DNA of 64,000 bases. Origin: Perognathus longimembris pacificus. Its lineage: Eukaryota; Chordata; Mammalia; Rodentia; Heteromyidae. The notes under the pieces were generated by a model. That model saw only the letters and a program-made list of their open reading frames with translations, was not told the origin of the DNA and ran no database searches. The stretch is taken from positions 4,817,501 to 4,881,500 of the forward strand of contig NC_063171.1 in the NCBI RefSeq assembly GCF_023159225.1, read 5' to 3'. How positions within the stretch are numbered: the stretch's first letter is position 1; every line of letters begins with the position of its first letter. Of the stretch, positions 46,042 through 55,880 are shown one piece after another. The translations under genes were made by a program, and so were the position numbers.

Positions 46042-46331
46042 GAATTTTATGTTTTTGAGATATATGAAAATGTTCTGCCACTTCTTATTTAGGCCATCTT
46101 ATCTCTAAGAACTCAACATTAGGACATAAATTTTTAATGTGATTTAAATTTAATAAGGTGGTAGGCTATTTCTGGCTTTGTTGGATAGGGGAAAAATCAA
46201 TGAAGTATAATGAGGATAGCAAAGAAAGCATTTCAAGAAATTAGTTAAGACTCATGGTTATTGGGTCTAAAATACATGAGGCTTAGATAAAAGGTATAAA
46301 ACATTGGGTAGGAATTCTATAGTGATAAGCG

Positions 46332-46412
46332 CTGGGGGCAAGGAGTGTGGATGAGTGGTAAAATGTTTATCAAGCATGCACCCTGGGTTTCATCCTCAGC
46401 ACTGAAAAAATA
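46332..46412 (+). mobile_element. ID-type SINE monomer
   Basis: 'ggcaaggagtgtggatgagtgg' and 'ccctgggtttcatcctcagc' with A tail follow the ID order. Confidence 0.65.
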
Positions 46413-46539
46413 TTGGACAATAGAGCCAAGTACTGTAATTAACATGTCTCCCAATTTAAAATCCTGGGGTGTGGCTGTCAAGTATTGAAATCAATTGTAG
46501 CTTGTAAATCAGCTTGTACCTTACAAGTACAACCTAGGT

Positions 46540-47165
46540 AACACTTTGACTCCTTGTGATGAGAGTAACATGATTAAAACCCAGGCCGATGAAACTTGCT
46601 GAACTCGTGTTAAGACTGGCCCTTAAAAAAAATGACTCCTCAACTATTGGTGGTGTATTGGATTCCACTTCATCACAATTTTCTTCTCGTGCTCTGTGAT
46701 GTTCAGGGACAAACTCATCCTCACCCGTGGCTTCAACTCTGCTTATAACAAGTTTAGCCAGTGGGTTGCAGCTGCTATTGCACCTCTGACCTGAGCCTGT
46801 GGTGGGCAGCACTGCTTCACCTCGGTCTCATTTCTGCACCACACTGACTTGGCCTTACAGTGCTTCTGAACAAGTCTATGGCTCCAAAGCCATTCAAATC
46901 GGCACCAAAACAAAATCGAATTCTCAGATACACAGTTAATTACTTTTGGTGCCAAACGACTTTCAAGTTTCTGTATAGTCCTCTTGCATACTGTCTATCT
47001 GATTATTTGACCCCCATGTGCCACCTCCTTCTAGATGACTTCATGGTACTGAAATAAGGATAGTGGTCTAAGTAATATGGTCTTGTCCTCACAGCCATCG
47101 TGCTGGGTGGTGAGGGTTTTTCACCCACCTCAGAAAGCCGGGAGGGGAGATAGACCATTTTTTGA
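46540..47165. other. unassigned, possibly coding-derived
   Basis: Two minus-strand frames, 46534-46812 and 46743-46955, abut with a frame change and look protein-like, but I recognise no family. Could be an old retrocopy. No A tail found. Confidence 0.25.
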
Positions 47166-47180
47166 GTTACAGATGCGTTA

Positions 47181-47526
47181 TGTTGTTTAGCTCCAGGAGA
47201 GCTAAGGGAGCTCTGTTCCAAAGAATATGCAGATGTGTCCTACTATTCAGCCCTAGGTCAGGTTTCTTCACCCTTGATTATTCCCCTACATGGTTTGCTT
47301 TGCTCACCCCTGATTGGTTCCCTATATGGTTTGCTTTTTGGGGGCTTGGTTCCCCTCCCCAAACACATAGTTTTTGCCTTTATAAGATTTGTGCAAACTA
47401 CTTTCTGGGCTGCAGGTCTTTGGGACAGCAGTTGGCCTGCAGTGGCCAGCTTTCTAATAAAGACTCCCAATTTGACCTCTCAGAATATGGCTTCTCTGTA
47501 TCTTGTGATTGAATGCCTGCATAACA
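47181..47526 (+). mobile_element. solo LTR of an endogenous retrovirus
   Basis: 346 bp bounded by TGTTGTTT at the start and ATAACA at the end. It holds a tandemly repeated U3 block (about 47271-47338, two copies of a 'ggtttgctttg' module with gattgg, a reversed CCAAT box), tataag at about 47380, aataaa at 47456 and a T/G-rich end. This order matches a gammaretroviral-type LTR. No gag, pol or env text is found on either side, so internal DNA was lost by LTR-LTR recombination. Target-site repeats are not clear (gtta and gtat). Confidence 0.75.
47379..47386 (+). promoter_or_regulatory. LTR TATA-like box
   Basis: tttataag lies 70 bases upstream of the LTR polyadenylation signal, where a retroviral U3 promoter is expected. 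Confidence 0.5.
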
Positions 47527-47564
47527 GTATCTCAGTGGCAAATGATCTTTACCTACCTACTTAT

Positions 47565-47782
47565 TTATTTATTTTTGTGCTTGAACTCAGGGACTGGACA
47601 CTGTCCTTTAGATTTTCCACTCAAAGCTGGCATTCTACCACTTGAGCCACTTCTGGCTTCTTGGTGGTAATTGGAGGTAAGAGTCTCAGGGATGATTCTG
47701 CCTGGGCTGGCTTTGAACTGGGATCCTCAGATTTTAGCCTCCTGAGTAGCCAGGATTATAGGAGTGAGCCATGGTACCAGCT
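47565..47782 (-). mobile_element. 7SL-Geo dimeric SINE
   Basis: Minus-strand Geo half ('gaactcagggactggacac', 'ctaccacttgagccacttc') then 7SL half ('tagcctcctgagtagccagg', 'aggagtgagccatggtacc'). Confidence 0.85.
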
Positions 47783-48309
47783 TTATATTTACTCTCTAAT
47801 CTGTTTCTCACCCACTGTCCAGACTCCTGCCATTTATTAGTTATGGGAGCCTTTGTCTTATTTGTTCTAAGCATCTATTCCTGCTGGCACTGCTTTACTT
47901 GGGTTCTTGTAAAGGCTACTTGCTGGTATCTCAATGAAACTCTTCTTTTTTCCCTTACACATCACAGAAAATGGGATTTCTCTGAGCTACAAATCAAATG
48001 GATCTCCTTGCAGCTCCCTGTGGCAGATCCCCCATGGGCTCAATAGCACAGATTAAGCCACACAGGTCAGTTATAAACTGAGAATCATCACTTATGGTTC
48101 ACCTGGGCCAATCTTCCAGAGATGCTCACTTCTTCCCCACTGTTATACTTTCTGGAGGTTTGATAAATTTATTTGTCTATCCAAAGGACACTTTTGAGAT
48201 TTTTTACTAATTAGCTTTTAGTTTTCTATTTACAGTTATCTTATTTTATCCCTAATTTCGCTGTTTATTTTTCCTTATTAAAGTTTCTTAATCCAAGTAC
48301 TTAGATAAT
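47783..48309. other. unique sequence
   Basis: A 91-codon plus-strand frame at 47771-48046 shows no recognised domain and starts inside the SINE. Treated as chance. Confidence 0.35.
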
Positions 48310-48765
48310 TGCATTTTTTGAATAATTACTTATTTATTGTCAAAGTGATGTACAGAGGGGTTACAGTTTCATACATAAGGCAGTGGGTACATTTCTTGCA
48401 CAATTTGTTACCTCCTCCCTCATTTTCCCCCTTCCTCCTTCCCTTTTCCCTCTCCCCCCATGAGTTGTTCAGTTGGTTTACACCAAATGGTTTTGTAAGT
48501 ATTGCTTTTGGAGTCATTTGTCTTTTTATCCTTTGTCTCTTGATTTTGATATTCCCTTTCCCTTCCCTAGTTCTAATACCAGTATATACAGTATCCAGGG
48601 TACTCAAATGGGATATATTGATAGCGCACAACCACAAGAAGGGGATATAAGAGGATCATCAACAAAAGAAGCTATGGTTTCACATGGCATGTTGAAAGTA
48701 ATTACAACAGTGATATGACACTCGTTTCCATAACATGGAGTTCATTTCACTTAACGTCTAGATAA
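48310..48765 (-). mobile_element. LINE-1 3' UTR, strongly 5' truncated
   Basis: Text 'gatgtacagaggggttacag' to 'ccataacatggagttcattt' runs parallel to 50325-50740 with small differences, so it is a second copy of the same 3' UTR in the same orientation. ORF2 is absent. Confidence 0.85.
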
Positions 48766-48845
48766 TTACTTTAAATTTTAATATTTTCTTGTGTAAGTTT
48801 TAAAGTAGCTTGTTTAGACTGTTAAGTTGTTGTTATTATTATTTC

Positions 48846-49080
48846 ACTTTTTGCTGGTGCCAAAGCTTGAATTCAAGGGCCTTGCACTAGTATGTCTTGC
48901 TTGCTCAACTGATGCTCTATTATTGTAGCCACATCCCTAGCATGGCTTTTTTTGTTGTTGTTGATTAATTTGGAGATGGATCCTGCAGGCTTTCCTGCCC
49001 AGGCTGGTTGGGAAACATCATCCTTGTGACCTCAGCCTTCTGAGTCTCTAGGATGATAAATGTGAGCCATTGGTGCCTGT
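48846..49080 (-). mobile_element. B1+ID dimeric SINE
   Basis: Minus-strand ID half ('tgctggtgccaaagcttgaa', 'agccacatccctagcatgg') then 7SL half ('tgcccaggctggttggg', 'cctcagccttctgagtctc'). Confidence 0.75.
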
Positions 49081-49290
49081 CTTCAGACTTTCAGGTCCAC
49101 TTTGATTTCACTCAGGATTTATTATTAAAGAGACATTGAATAATTTTTAGTGACTATAATGTTTTCTGCTCTTATTTTGCATTTGAAATAGAATTAAATA
49201 ACTTGCATTTTGAAATTTATTGGGAATGTAACTGGCTAATTTTTATAAGTATTCTCTTACTTTCAAGTAAAGTGCTCTTGCTGTTCTTTT

Positions 49291-49506
49291 TTTTTTTTTT
49301 TTTTTTTTTGGCCAGTCCTGGGCCTTGGACTCAGGGCCTGAGCACTGTCCCTGGCTTCTTTCCGCTCAAGGCTAGCACTCCGCCACTTGAGCCACAGCGC
49401 CGCTTCTGGCCGTTTTTTTTTCTGTATATGTGGTGCTGGGGAATCGAACCTAGGGCCTCGTGTATCCGAGGCAGGCACTCTTGCCACTAGGCTATATCCC
49501 CAGCCC
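49291..49506 (-). mobile_element. IDL-Geo dimeric SINE, young-type copy
   Basis: Near-consensus with CpGs retained; the T run after 'cttctggccg' is expanded (49412-49420). A 16-bp perfect duplication, ctcttgctgttctttt, at 49275-49290 and 49507-49522 flanks it. Confidence 0.97.
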
Positions 49507-49599
49507 CTCTTGCTGTTCTTTTAATATGTATAAAATATATACATATATTTTTCTCAAAAGTTTTTTAATATGTACATTTTAAAAGGTGTGTATCTGTGT

Positions 49600-49780
49600 C
49601 TGTGTTCTGGTAGTGTGGCTTAAACTCAAGGCCTTGCTCAAAGCTGGTACTTTACAACTTGAGCCACATTTTCATTTCTAGCTTTTTTTCCTCCCTGGCT
49701 GGCTTTTAACTATGATTCTCAGATCTCAGCCTCCTGAGTAGCTAGGATTATATATGTAAGTCACTGGTGCTCAGATTTAA
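49600..49780 (-). mobile_element. 7SL-Geo dimeric SINE, degraded
   Basis: Shortened Geo half ('gtggcttaaactcaaggcct', 'acaacttgagccacatttt') and 7SL half ('tcagatctcagcctcctgag'). Confidence 0.8.
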
Positions 49781-50290
49781 ATGTTTCTTTTAAAGTATAT
49801 TTTCAGAGTTGGGGTGCAAGTATACATTCTCCCAAAAGCAAGTATATATTCTTATACTTTAGTAAGATTTGGTTAGTAATAATATTGTAAATTTGAAATG
49901 TTTTCCTCAAAATTATCATATATTATTCCTTTATTTTCTAACTGCATTTACAAGTTAAAAAATCCATGTTATACAATTCTGTAACTCTTTTAGGAGAATC
50001 TTTTTTATTGTTTTAGTTCTGAAATTTCATCAAAATATGCTTACTGGCTTCTGTTTTTAATATGAGGTTTCGTTGTTTCATTTTAATTTGTCATATTATT
50101 TCTCCCTCACAGTCCCTTCTCTTCTGCTTTTCTTGCAACTCCTACTAAATGAATGATTATTTTCCCAGTCTCCTCAGACTCTTTAGTTTTTTCCTCCACC
50201 TTTGTTTATGGCTGTCCTTCTGAGTTATAGCTTTTATCTTTCAGTCCTCAACATTTTCTTTTGGGTCCACCAAAAGATGATGATTGTGGG
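49781..50290. other. AT-rich unique sequence
   Basis: No repeat or gene recognised. Confidence 0.35.
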
Positions 50291-50306
50291 GTTTTTGTTT
50301 TGTTTT

Positions 50307-52055
50307 TGTTTTTATTATAAAACTGATGTACAGAGAGGTTACAGTTTCATACATTAGGCATTGGATACATTTCTTGTAGTTTGTTACCTTGTCCCTCATA
50401 CCCCCCTCCCACTCCCCCTTTCCCCCCTTGAGGTGTTCAGTTCACTTACACCAAACAGTTTTGCAAGTATTGCTTTTGTTGTTGTTTCTCTTATTTTACC
50501 CTTTGTCTCTCAATTTTGGTATTCCCTTTGAATTTCCTAATTCTAATACCAGTACACACTGTTTCCCATACACTCAGATAAGATTACAGAGATAGTGTAG
50601 ATACAATCACAAGAAGGTGATACACGAACATCATCAATAGTAGAAACTACAGATACACATGGGATGTTGAAAGTAGTTACAACTGTGATATAACAATCAT
50701 TTCCATAAAATGGAGTTCATTTCACTTAGCATCATCTTATGTGATCATAAGGGTATAGCTATTGGGCTCTTGTGATCCTCTGCTGTGACTTGCCTAAACC
50801 TGTGCTAATTATTCCCAATAAGGGAGACCATAGAGTCCATGTTTCTTTGGGTCTGGCTCATTTCACTTAGTATAATTTTTTCCAAGTCCTTCCATTTCCT
50901 TACAAATGGGGCAATGTCATTCTTTCTGATAGAGGCATAAAATTCCATTGTGTATATGTACCACATTTTCCTGATCCATTCGTCTATGGAGGGGCATCTG
51001 GGTTGGTTCCAGATTCTAGCTATGACAAATTGCGCTACAATGAACATTGTTGTGCTGGTGGCTTTACTGTGATTTTGTTTGTGGCTTTTTGGATAAATAC
51101 CCAAAAGTGGGGTTGTTGGGTCATAGGGGAGTTCTATATTTAGCCTTCTGAGGACTCTCCATACTGCTTGCCAGAGTGGCTGAACCAGTTTACATTCCCA
51201 CCAACAATGAAGTAGGGTTCCCTTTTGGCCACATCCCCTCCAACAACTGTTATTGTTAGTTTTCTTGATATATGACATTCTTACTGGGGTGAGATGGAAT
51301 CTCAATGTTGTTTAGATTTGCATTTCCTTTATGGCCAGTGATGTAGAGCACTTTTTCATATGTCTCTTGGCCATTCTCATTTCCTCATCAGAGAAGTCTC
51401 TTTGTAGGTCTTTAGCCCACTTGATGAGTGGGCTATTAGTTCTTTGCGGTTTTGTTTTGGAGGAAGGTAATTTTTTTAGTTCTGCATATATTTTAGATAT
51501 GAGGCCTTTGTCCGTTGAATGGCTGGTAAAGATCTTCTCCCAGTCTGTAGGCTTTCTGTTTATCTTGCAAGCTATGTCCTTTGCCGTGCAGAAGCTCTGC
51601 AGTTTGATGCAGTCCCATTTGTCCAACCTTTCTTTGATTTGTAGCCTTTCTGGGTCTTTATTCAGGAAGTTCCCTCCTGCGCCAAGGAGCCCAAGTGTTT
51701 CTCCTACTTCTTCCTTTAGTGTTTTCAGGGTGTCTGTTGTGATTTCGAGGTCTTTAATCCATTTGGAATTGATTTTGGTGCAGGGTGATATATAAGGATC
51801 TAGTTTTAGTTTGTTGCATGTGTTGAGCCAGTTTTTCCAGCACAATTTGTTAAAGAGGCTATCTTTCTTCCAAACTATTGTTTTAGCCCCTTTATCAAAG
51901 ATTAAGTAGGCGTAGTTCTGTGGATTCATTCCCGGGTCTTCAATTCTGTTTCATTGGTCTTCAGGCCTGTACATCCGGTGCCAATACCAAGCTGTTTTTA
52001 TTACTATAGCTTTATAATACAGCTTGAAGTTGGGTATTGTAATTCCTCCAGCACT
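50307..52055 (-). mobile_element. LINE-1, 5' truncated, long ORF2 C-terminus with two stops
   Basis: On the minus strand one frame runs about 415 codons, from near 52049 to a natural stop at 50805, broken only by TGA at 51951-51953 and TAA at 51312-51314. It covers the ORF2 C-terminal region, including a Cys-rich C-x3-C-x7-H-x4-C motif (residues 21-38 of the last segment, near 51245-51190). The 3' UTR follows at 50307-50800 and ends in a T/G-rich tail. It starts mid-ORF2, so endonuclease and reverse transcriptase are missing and it cannot move alone. A T/G-rich repeat at about 50291-50306 and 52056-52070 may be the target duplication. Confidence 0.95.
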
Positions 52056-52260
52056 TTTTGTTTTGTTTTAAATTTCAGATATCTCTGGTGTTGCTTCTTC
52101 ACTGCAATTTGAGCAGAAAATGCCTCCAAAGCAATTGGAAGATACTATGTTTATTTGGAGTTTTATTGATTTGGTTGTGTTTAGATTCTTTGTGGTTTTA
52201 TTTCATTTGTGGTGATTCCATCATTTCCCCAGGGGTTGATTCCACTTGTTGAGTTTAGAC

Positions 52261-52282
52261 TTTTTTTTTTTTTTTTTTTTTT
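52261..52282 (+). repeat. poly(T) run
   Basis: 22 T residues, with no recognisable SINE attached on either side. Confidence 0.95.
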
Positions 52283-54140
52283 ACTGCTATTCATTTCTGA
52301 TTACATTTGAAGCCTTGCCTTAACCTTCCTTCAATACTCAGGCATTTTAGCTGTCTAACGCTAGTTATAGACGAGAGCACTGGCTCACAAGAGCATGAGA
52401 CTCAGGTAACACCACAACAACTTCCATTATGGGAGGTGTGGGTCATGTGGATGTGTCCAGGGAACTCAAGCTGCAGGAGTCCCCGTCCATTACAGTGAGC
52501 ATAGTTTGTTCATAGTCCTTGGCTGCTTCTCTAGCCTCAGATTTTCCCAAGCCCCAACTCCCACTTTAGAGCGCTGTCCTCATGGTTTGAATGTGGATAC
52601 CAACCAGGAGCCTGTGGTTCTGAGAAGCCACCACTCCCTGTATGACAACAGGGCTGTGGGTGGACACTGATGTAACTGTTTTGATATCCTCTAGCTAATC
52701 ACCTCCTGGACTGTTTTATCCTGCTCTTTCCCCTAGTTCCCACTGTGACTGCTGTTTGGATTATTTGGGGGGCACAGTTGAGAAAACAAACTCTGTTTGA
52801 CCTTCCCCTTCTTCTGTATGAGACTGTGACTTCCTCAGGTCTCCTGGGTCTTGCTCACAAGTTGGAGCTGAGCTACTGTATATCCTGTACAAATTCAGTT
52901 GATGATATCACTTCCAAACTTACCATACTGCCAAGATTTAATCATTTATATCATATACAGATTTCTGGCATTTCAATGAGATATTTTTTCTCCCAGGTTT
53001 AAACTTTATGTTGAATTGACCAATGTCACTTGTAAGCCAAGCCTTTGTTTAGGACTTTAATATATAATATGATATTATCTTTTTATTATTCTCTCAATTA
53101 AAGAATATAGAATCAGTGTGTGATGTATCAGATCACAAGAATTCTGAGACATATCCTGCTACCTTTATTTGGCATATGATGAAATTGATTCAGACAGATT
53201 ATTTGCCAAAATATACAAATAAGAAAAAACAGAGACAAACCAGTCTTGAAGCTCTAAAATTCTTTCACTATATACAATGTTTTATTTATATGCCTTACAT
53301 GATTTTTTTGGTGACTGAGAGGAGAGCAACATCCTCAGACCCAATCTAACTTTAGTCTAGAGATGAATTTATGAGGCTAAATGGAAATTGAACCAGACTG
53401 TACACATTAGACTCAACATTTACTGAGAAGAATGTATCTGATGATGATAGATTACTTTTGTATAGTATTTTGAAAGAGTCATAGAACCAAATATTACTTA
53501 TATATGTCCCTCTAAAAAAGTAATTTCAACTATCAGAATTGTTGCTTTGAGATGCCTGGTGACCTTTGCAGATTCCCTTTATTGAGTATATCAGTAATCT
53601 CTTCTGTTTAACAAACTCCCTCCCTACTTAACACTGCCACCATTTCTTAGTGCTCCCAAGTCTACTTTCAGCTGAGAAGTTTTGCTGAGCCAGCCATGCT
53701 TAACTGATTTCAACCAAACTCATTTGTGTCTGCGATATGCTTGAAGACTGGACTGGGAGCTGAGTGCTGTATTCATTCATCAGATGGCTGGCTGGCTATC
53801 ACCTGGGATGATGGCTATCATCATCCAGCAAGCTAACCCTGGCTTATTCATGTGGTTGAAAAAATAAGAAGGAGTAATGTTGAATGAGAATGAATGGAGG
53901 CTACTTTTAACCTAGTCTTCTTGGTTCTAAAGTTAGAACTGGCATAGCATAATATTGTTTTTCCTGTACTGTGTGGTTAAAATAACTCATAACTCAGTTC
54001 AGATAAATGAATGAGGAAGGAGTTGTGAGATCATGCTGAAAGGGCCAGGAACACATACCAGAAAACAATTGGCACCATTTTTATAAACTATATGCCATTC
54101 CTGGCCTTTGGACCTGGGCCTCAGTTACTATGGGTCACAG
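52283..54140. other. unique sequence, no gene recognised
   Basis: Short frames only. 'tggtttgaatgtggataccaacc' near 52585 faintly recalls an LTR start but is too short to call. Confidence 0.4.
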
Positions 54141-54144
54141 TGGC

Positions 54145-54880
54145 CTCTGGTCTATGGACTAAATTGTGGCTTTCCAAAATTCATGTGTTTAAATACCATA
54201 GGGAAACTCATTTAAACAATTAGAATAGACTAAAAAGGGGACACAAGAATGGCAGAGATGTGAAACAGTTCTAATATATGGGCACTAGTGTAGGAAGGAG
54301 GTGAATGGAGACCAAATGAGGGTGAATATGGCCAAAATACTTTGTGTGCTTGTGTGAAAATGGAGCAATAATACATGTTGAGATTGGTTTGAAAAGGTGG
54401 AGAGAAAAGGAATGAGAGGGATGGCGAAGACGAGTCGAAGTACAGTGTATGCACATATGGCCATGTCAAAATGAAACTTCCAGTACAACAAATCAAAAGC
54501 ATAGGAAAAATGCATATTTGAAGTTCTTACCTTTAATATGACTGTTCTGGATATTGAATCTTCAAGAGGCCATTAATCTTAAGTGAAATCCTAAAGGTAA
54601 GACCATCCAGTATAATTATGAGCCTGCAAGTGAAGGAAAACAGAGAAGTCTTCTTACCCTTGCTGTACTTGTAAGGACATGGTTAGAGGGCCACCATCTG
54701 CAAGCAAAGAAATAAGCCCTCACCATACCCAGCCCTGCTGGATCTCCATCTAGGTTACAGTTGACCAAAACTCTTGCAGTCCATGGTGTTTTGTTATGGT
54801 AGCTGATGCTAACGAATACATTTCCTTCTTGTCTCCATCTTTCACATAGAAAGAAGGAAGTGCAGTCCATGGCAAATGAC
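54145..54880 (+). mobile_element. MaLR-like LTR split by an L1 3' end
   Basis: 'ggactaaattgtggctttcc' and 'aattcatgtgtttaaatacc' at the start and 'agccctcaccatacccagcc' and 'tggtgttttgttatggtagc' at the end follow a mammalian MaLR/ERVL LTR order. 54225-54535 is inserted. Confidence 0.5.
54225..54535 (+). mobile_element. LINE-1 3' UTR inserted in the LTR
   Basis: 'caaatgagggtgaatatggcc' and 'aagtacagtgtatgcacatatgg' match the old L1 3' UTR type of 10480-10735. Confidence 0.5.
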
Positions 54881-55257
54881 TAATGGATACAGAAGAAGAA
54901 ATAATTGGTCCTACTTACTCTAGAGGCAACCGTGCTATGGGATTATTTAAGCTCTAGCGTCTCTTTCTGGATCAAGGCAGAGAGGTGGATGTATAGACTT
55001 AGTCTGAACCTTTATCTTCCTTTCTTTGTCCCTTGTAGTTTTCCCTGAAGAGGAAGTGTCCCTCGATAATTTATAGGCAACCAGTTCTCTGACTCAGACC
55101 CTACTTCTAGGATCCCTATGACAACAGATATTATAGAACAATAAGATATTAAAAGCATACACTTGCCATTATTACATATTTATAAGCAGGCTTGTATTAT
55201 TTTAGCTTCACGTAGTCTGTAAAATTTCAAAATGTTGTTTTACTCTTAGGTAAAAAT
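54881..55257. other. unique sequence
   Basis: No repeat or gene recognised. Confidence 0.35.
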
Positions 55258-55350
55258 AGCATTAGTTAACATTTGCTATGTGCTTGCTGAGCTCAGCTCT
55301 GTTGTGTATATAACATGAATATTCTCCTATAACCCTTACCATGACTTTTT
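55258..55350 (-). mobile_element. MIR fragment
   Basis: 'agttaacatttgctatgtgc' and 'attctcctataacccttacc' are the reverse complement of the MIR 3' half. Confidence 0.6.
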
Positions 55351-55633
55351 TTTGAGAGAGTTATTGTTATAACCAGTTTTTAACTGAGTGTTTTCTAAAT
55401 AATTTTCTATCTGGGATTTTGATCTATTCTTTGCTTTATCAACAAAAGACTTCTGGGACTGCATAAAAATAGCCTTTGACATATGACATTCAGGAAACAT
55501 TTGATAAATGTCCCAGACAAGAAAAGTTGACCTTGCTTCAACTTGTAAGATATAGTCTGTCTGGGCTCATCATCAAATTGCTTGATAGGAAAACCCAGTG
55601 TCAGGGAGTGTTCCTGATCAATACATTGAATCC

Positions 55634-55712
55634 ATGGTTTGAATGGAGCTCAATCATAAAGCTTTTGCCTAACAAACACAAGCCCTGTGTTTGATCCTCA
55701 GCACATAAAAAG
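55634..55712 (+). mobile_element. ID-type SINE monomer
   Basis: 'ggagctcaatcataaagctt', 'gcctaacaaacacaagccctg' and 'gatcctcagcac' follow the ID order with an A tail. Confidence 0.75.
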
Positions 55713-55718
55713 AAATGA

Positions 55719-55842
55719 TAAGCCAGGTGCCTGTGGCAGGTGCCCTATAATCTTAGCTACTAAGGATGCTGAGATCTGAGGACTGAAGTGTGAAGCCAGC
55801 CTGCGCAGGAAAGTCAATGAGACCTTATCTTCACACACAACA

Positions 55843-55877
<35 letters not shown>
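55719..55877 (+). mobile_element. 7SL-like SINE left half with (CA)n tail
   Basis: 'gccaggtgcctgtggcaggtg', 'gctactaaggatgctgagat' and 'aaagtcaatgagaccttatc'. Where the Geo half would start there is a CA microsatellite (55832-55877), so the element is a truncated dimer. Confidence 0.8.

Positions 55878-55879
<2 letters not shown>

Positions 55880-55880
<1 letters not shown>

Noticed and set aside
49203..49490. 95-codon frame with a hydrophobic start, and its relatives at 15845, 35354, 60949 and 61963
   Set aside because: All translate the reverse complement of IDL-Geo (poly-Phe from the T run, then ASPGPWT), so they are repeats and not secreted proteins.
51331..51795. 154-codon plus-strand frame with membrane-like segments
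   Set aside because: It is antisense to the LINE-1 ORF2 frame on the minus strand, which has recognisable ORF2 motifs.
54230..54515. three overlapping minus-strand frames
   Set aside because: Antisense reading of an L1 3' UTR; no domain and all three frames open by composition.
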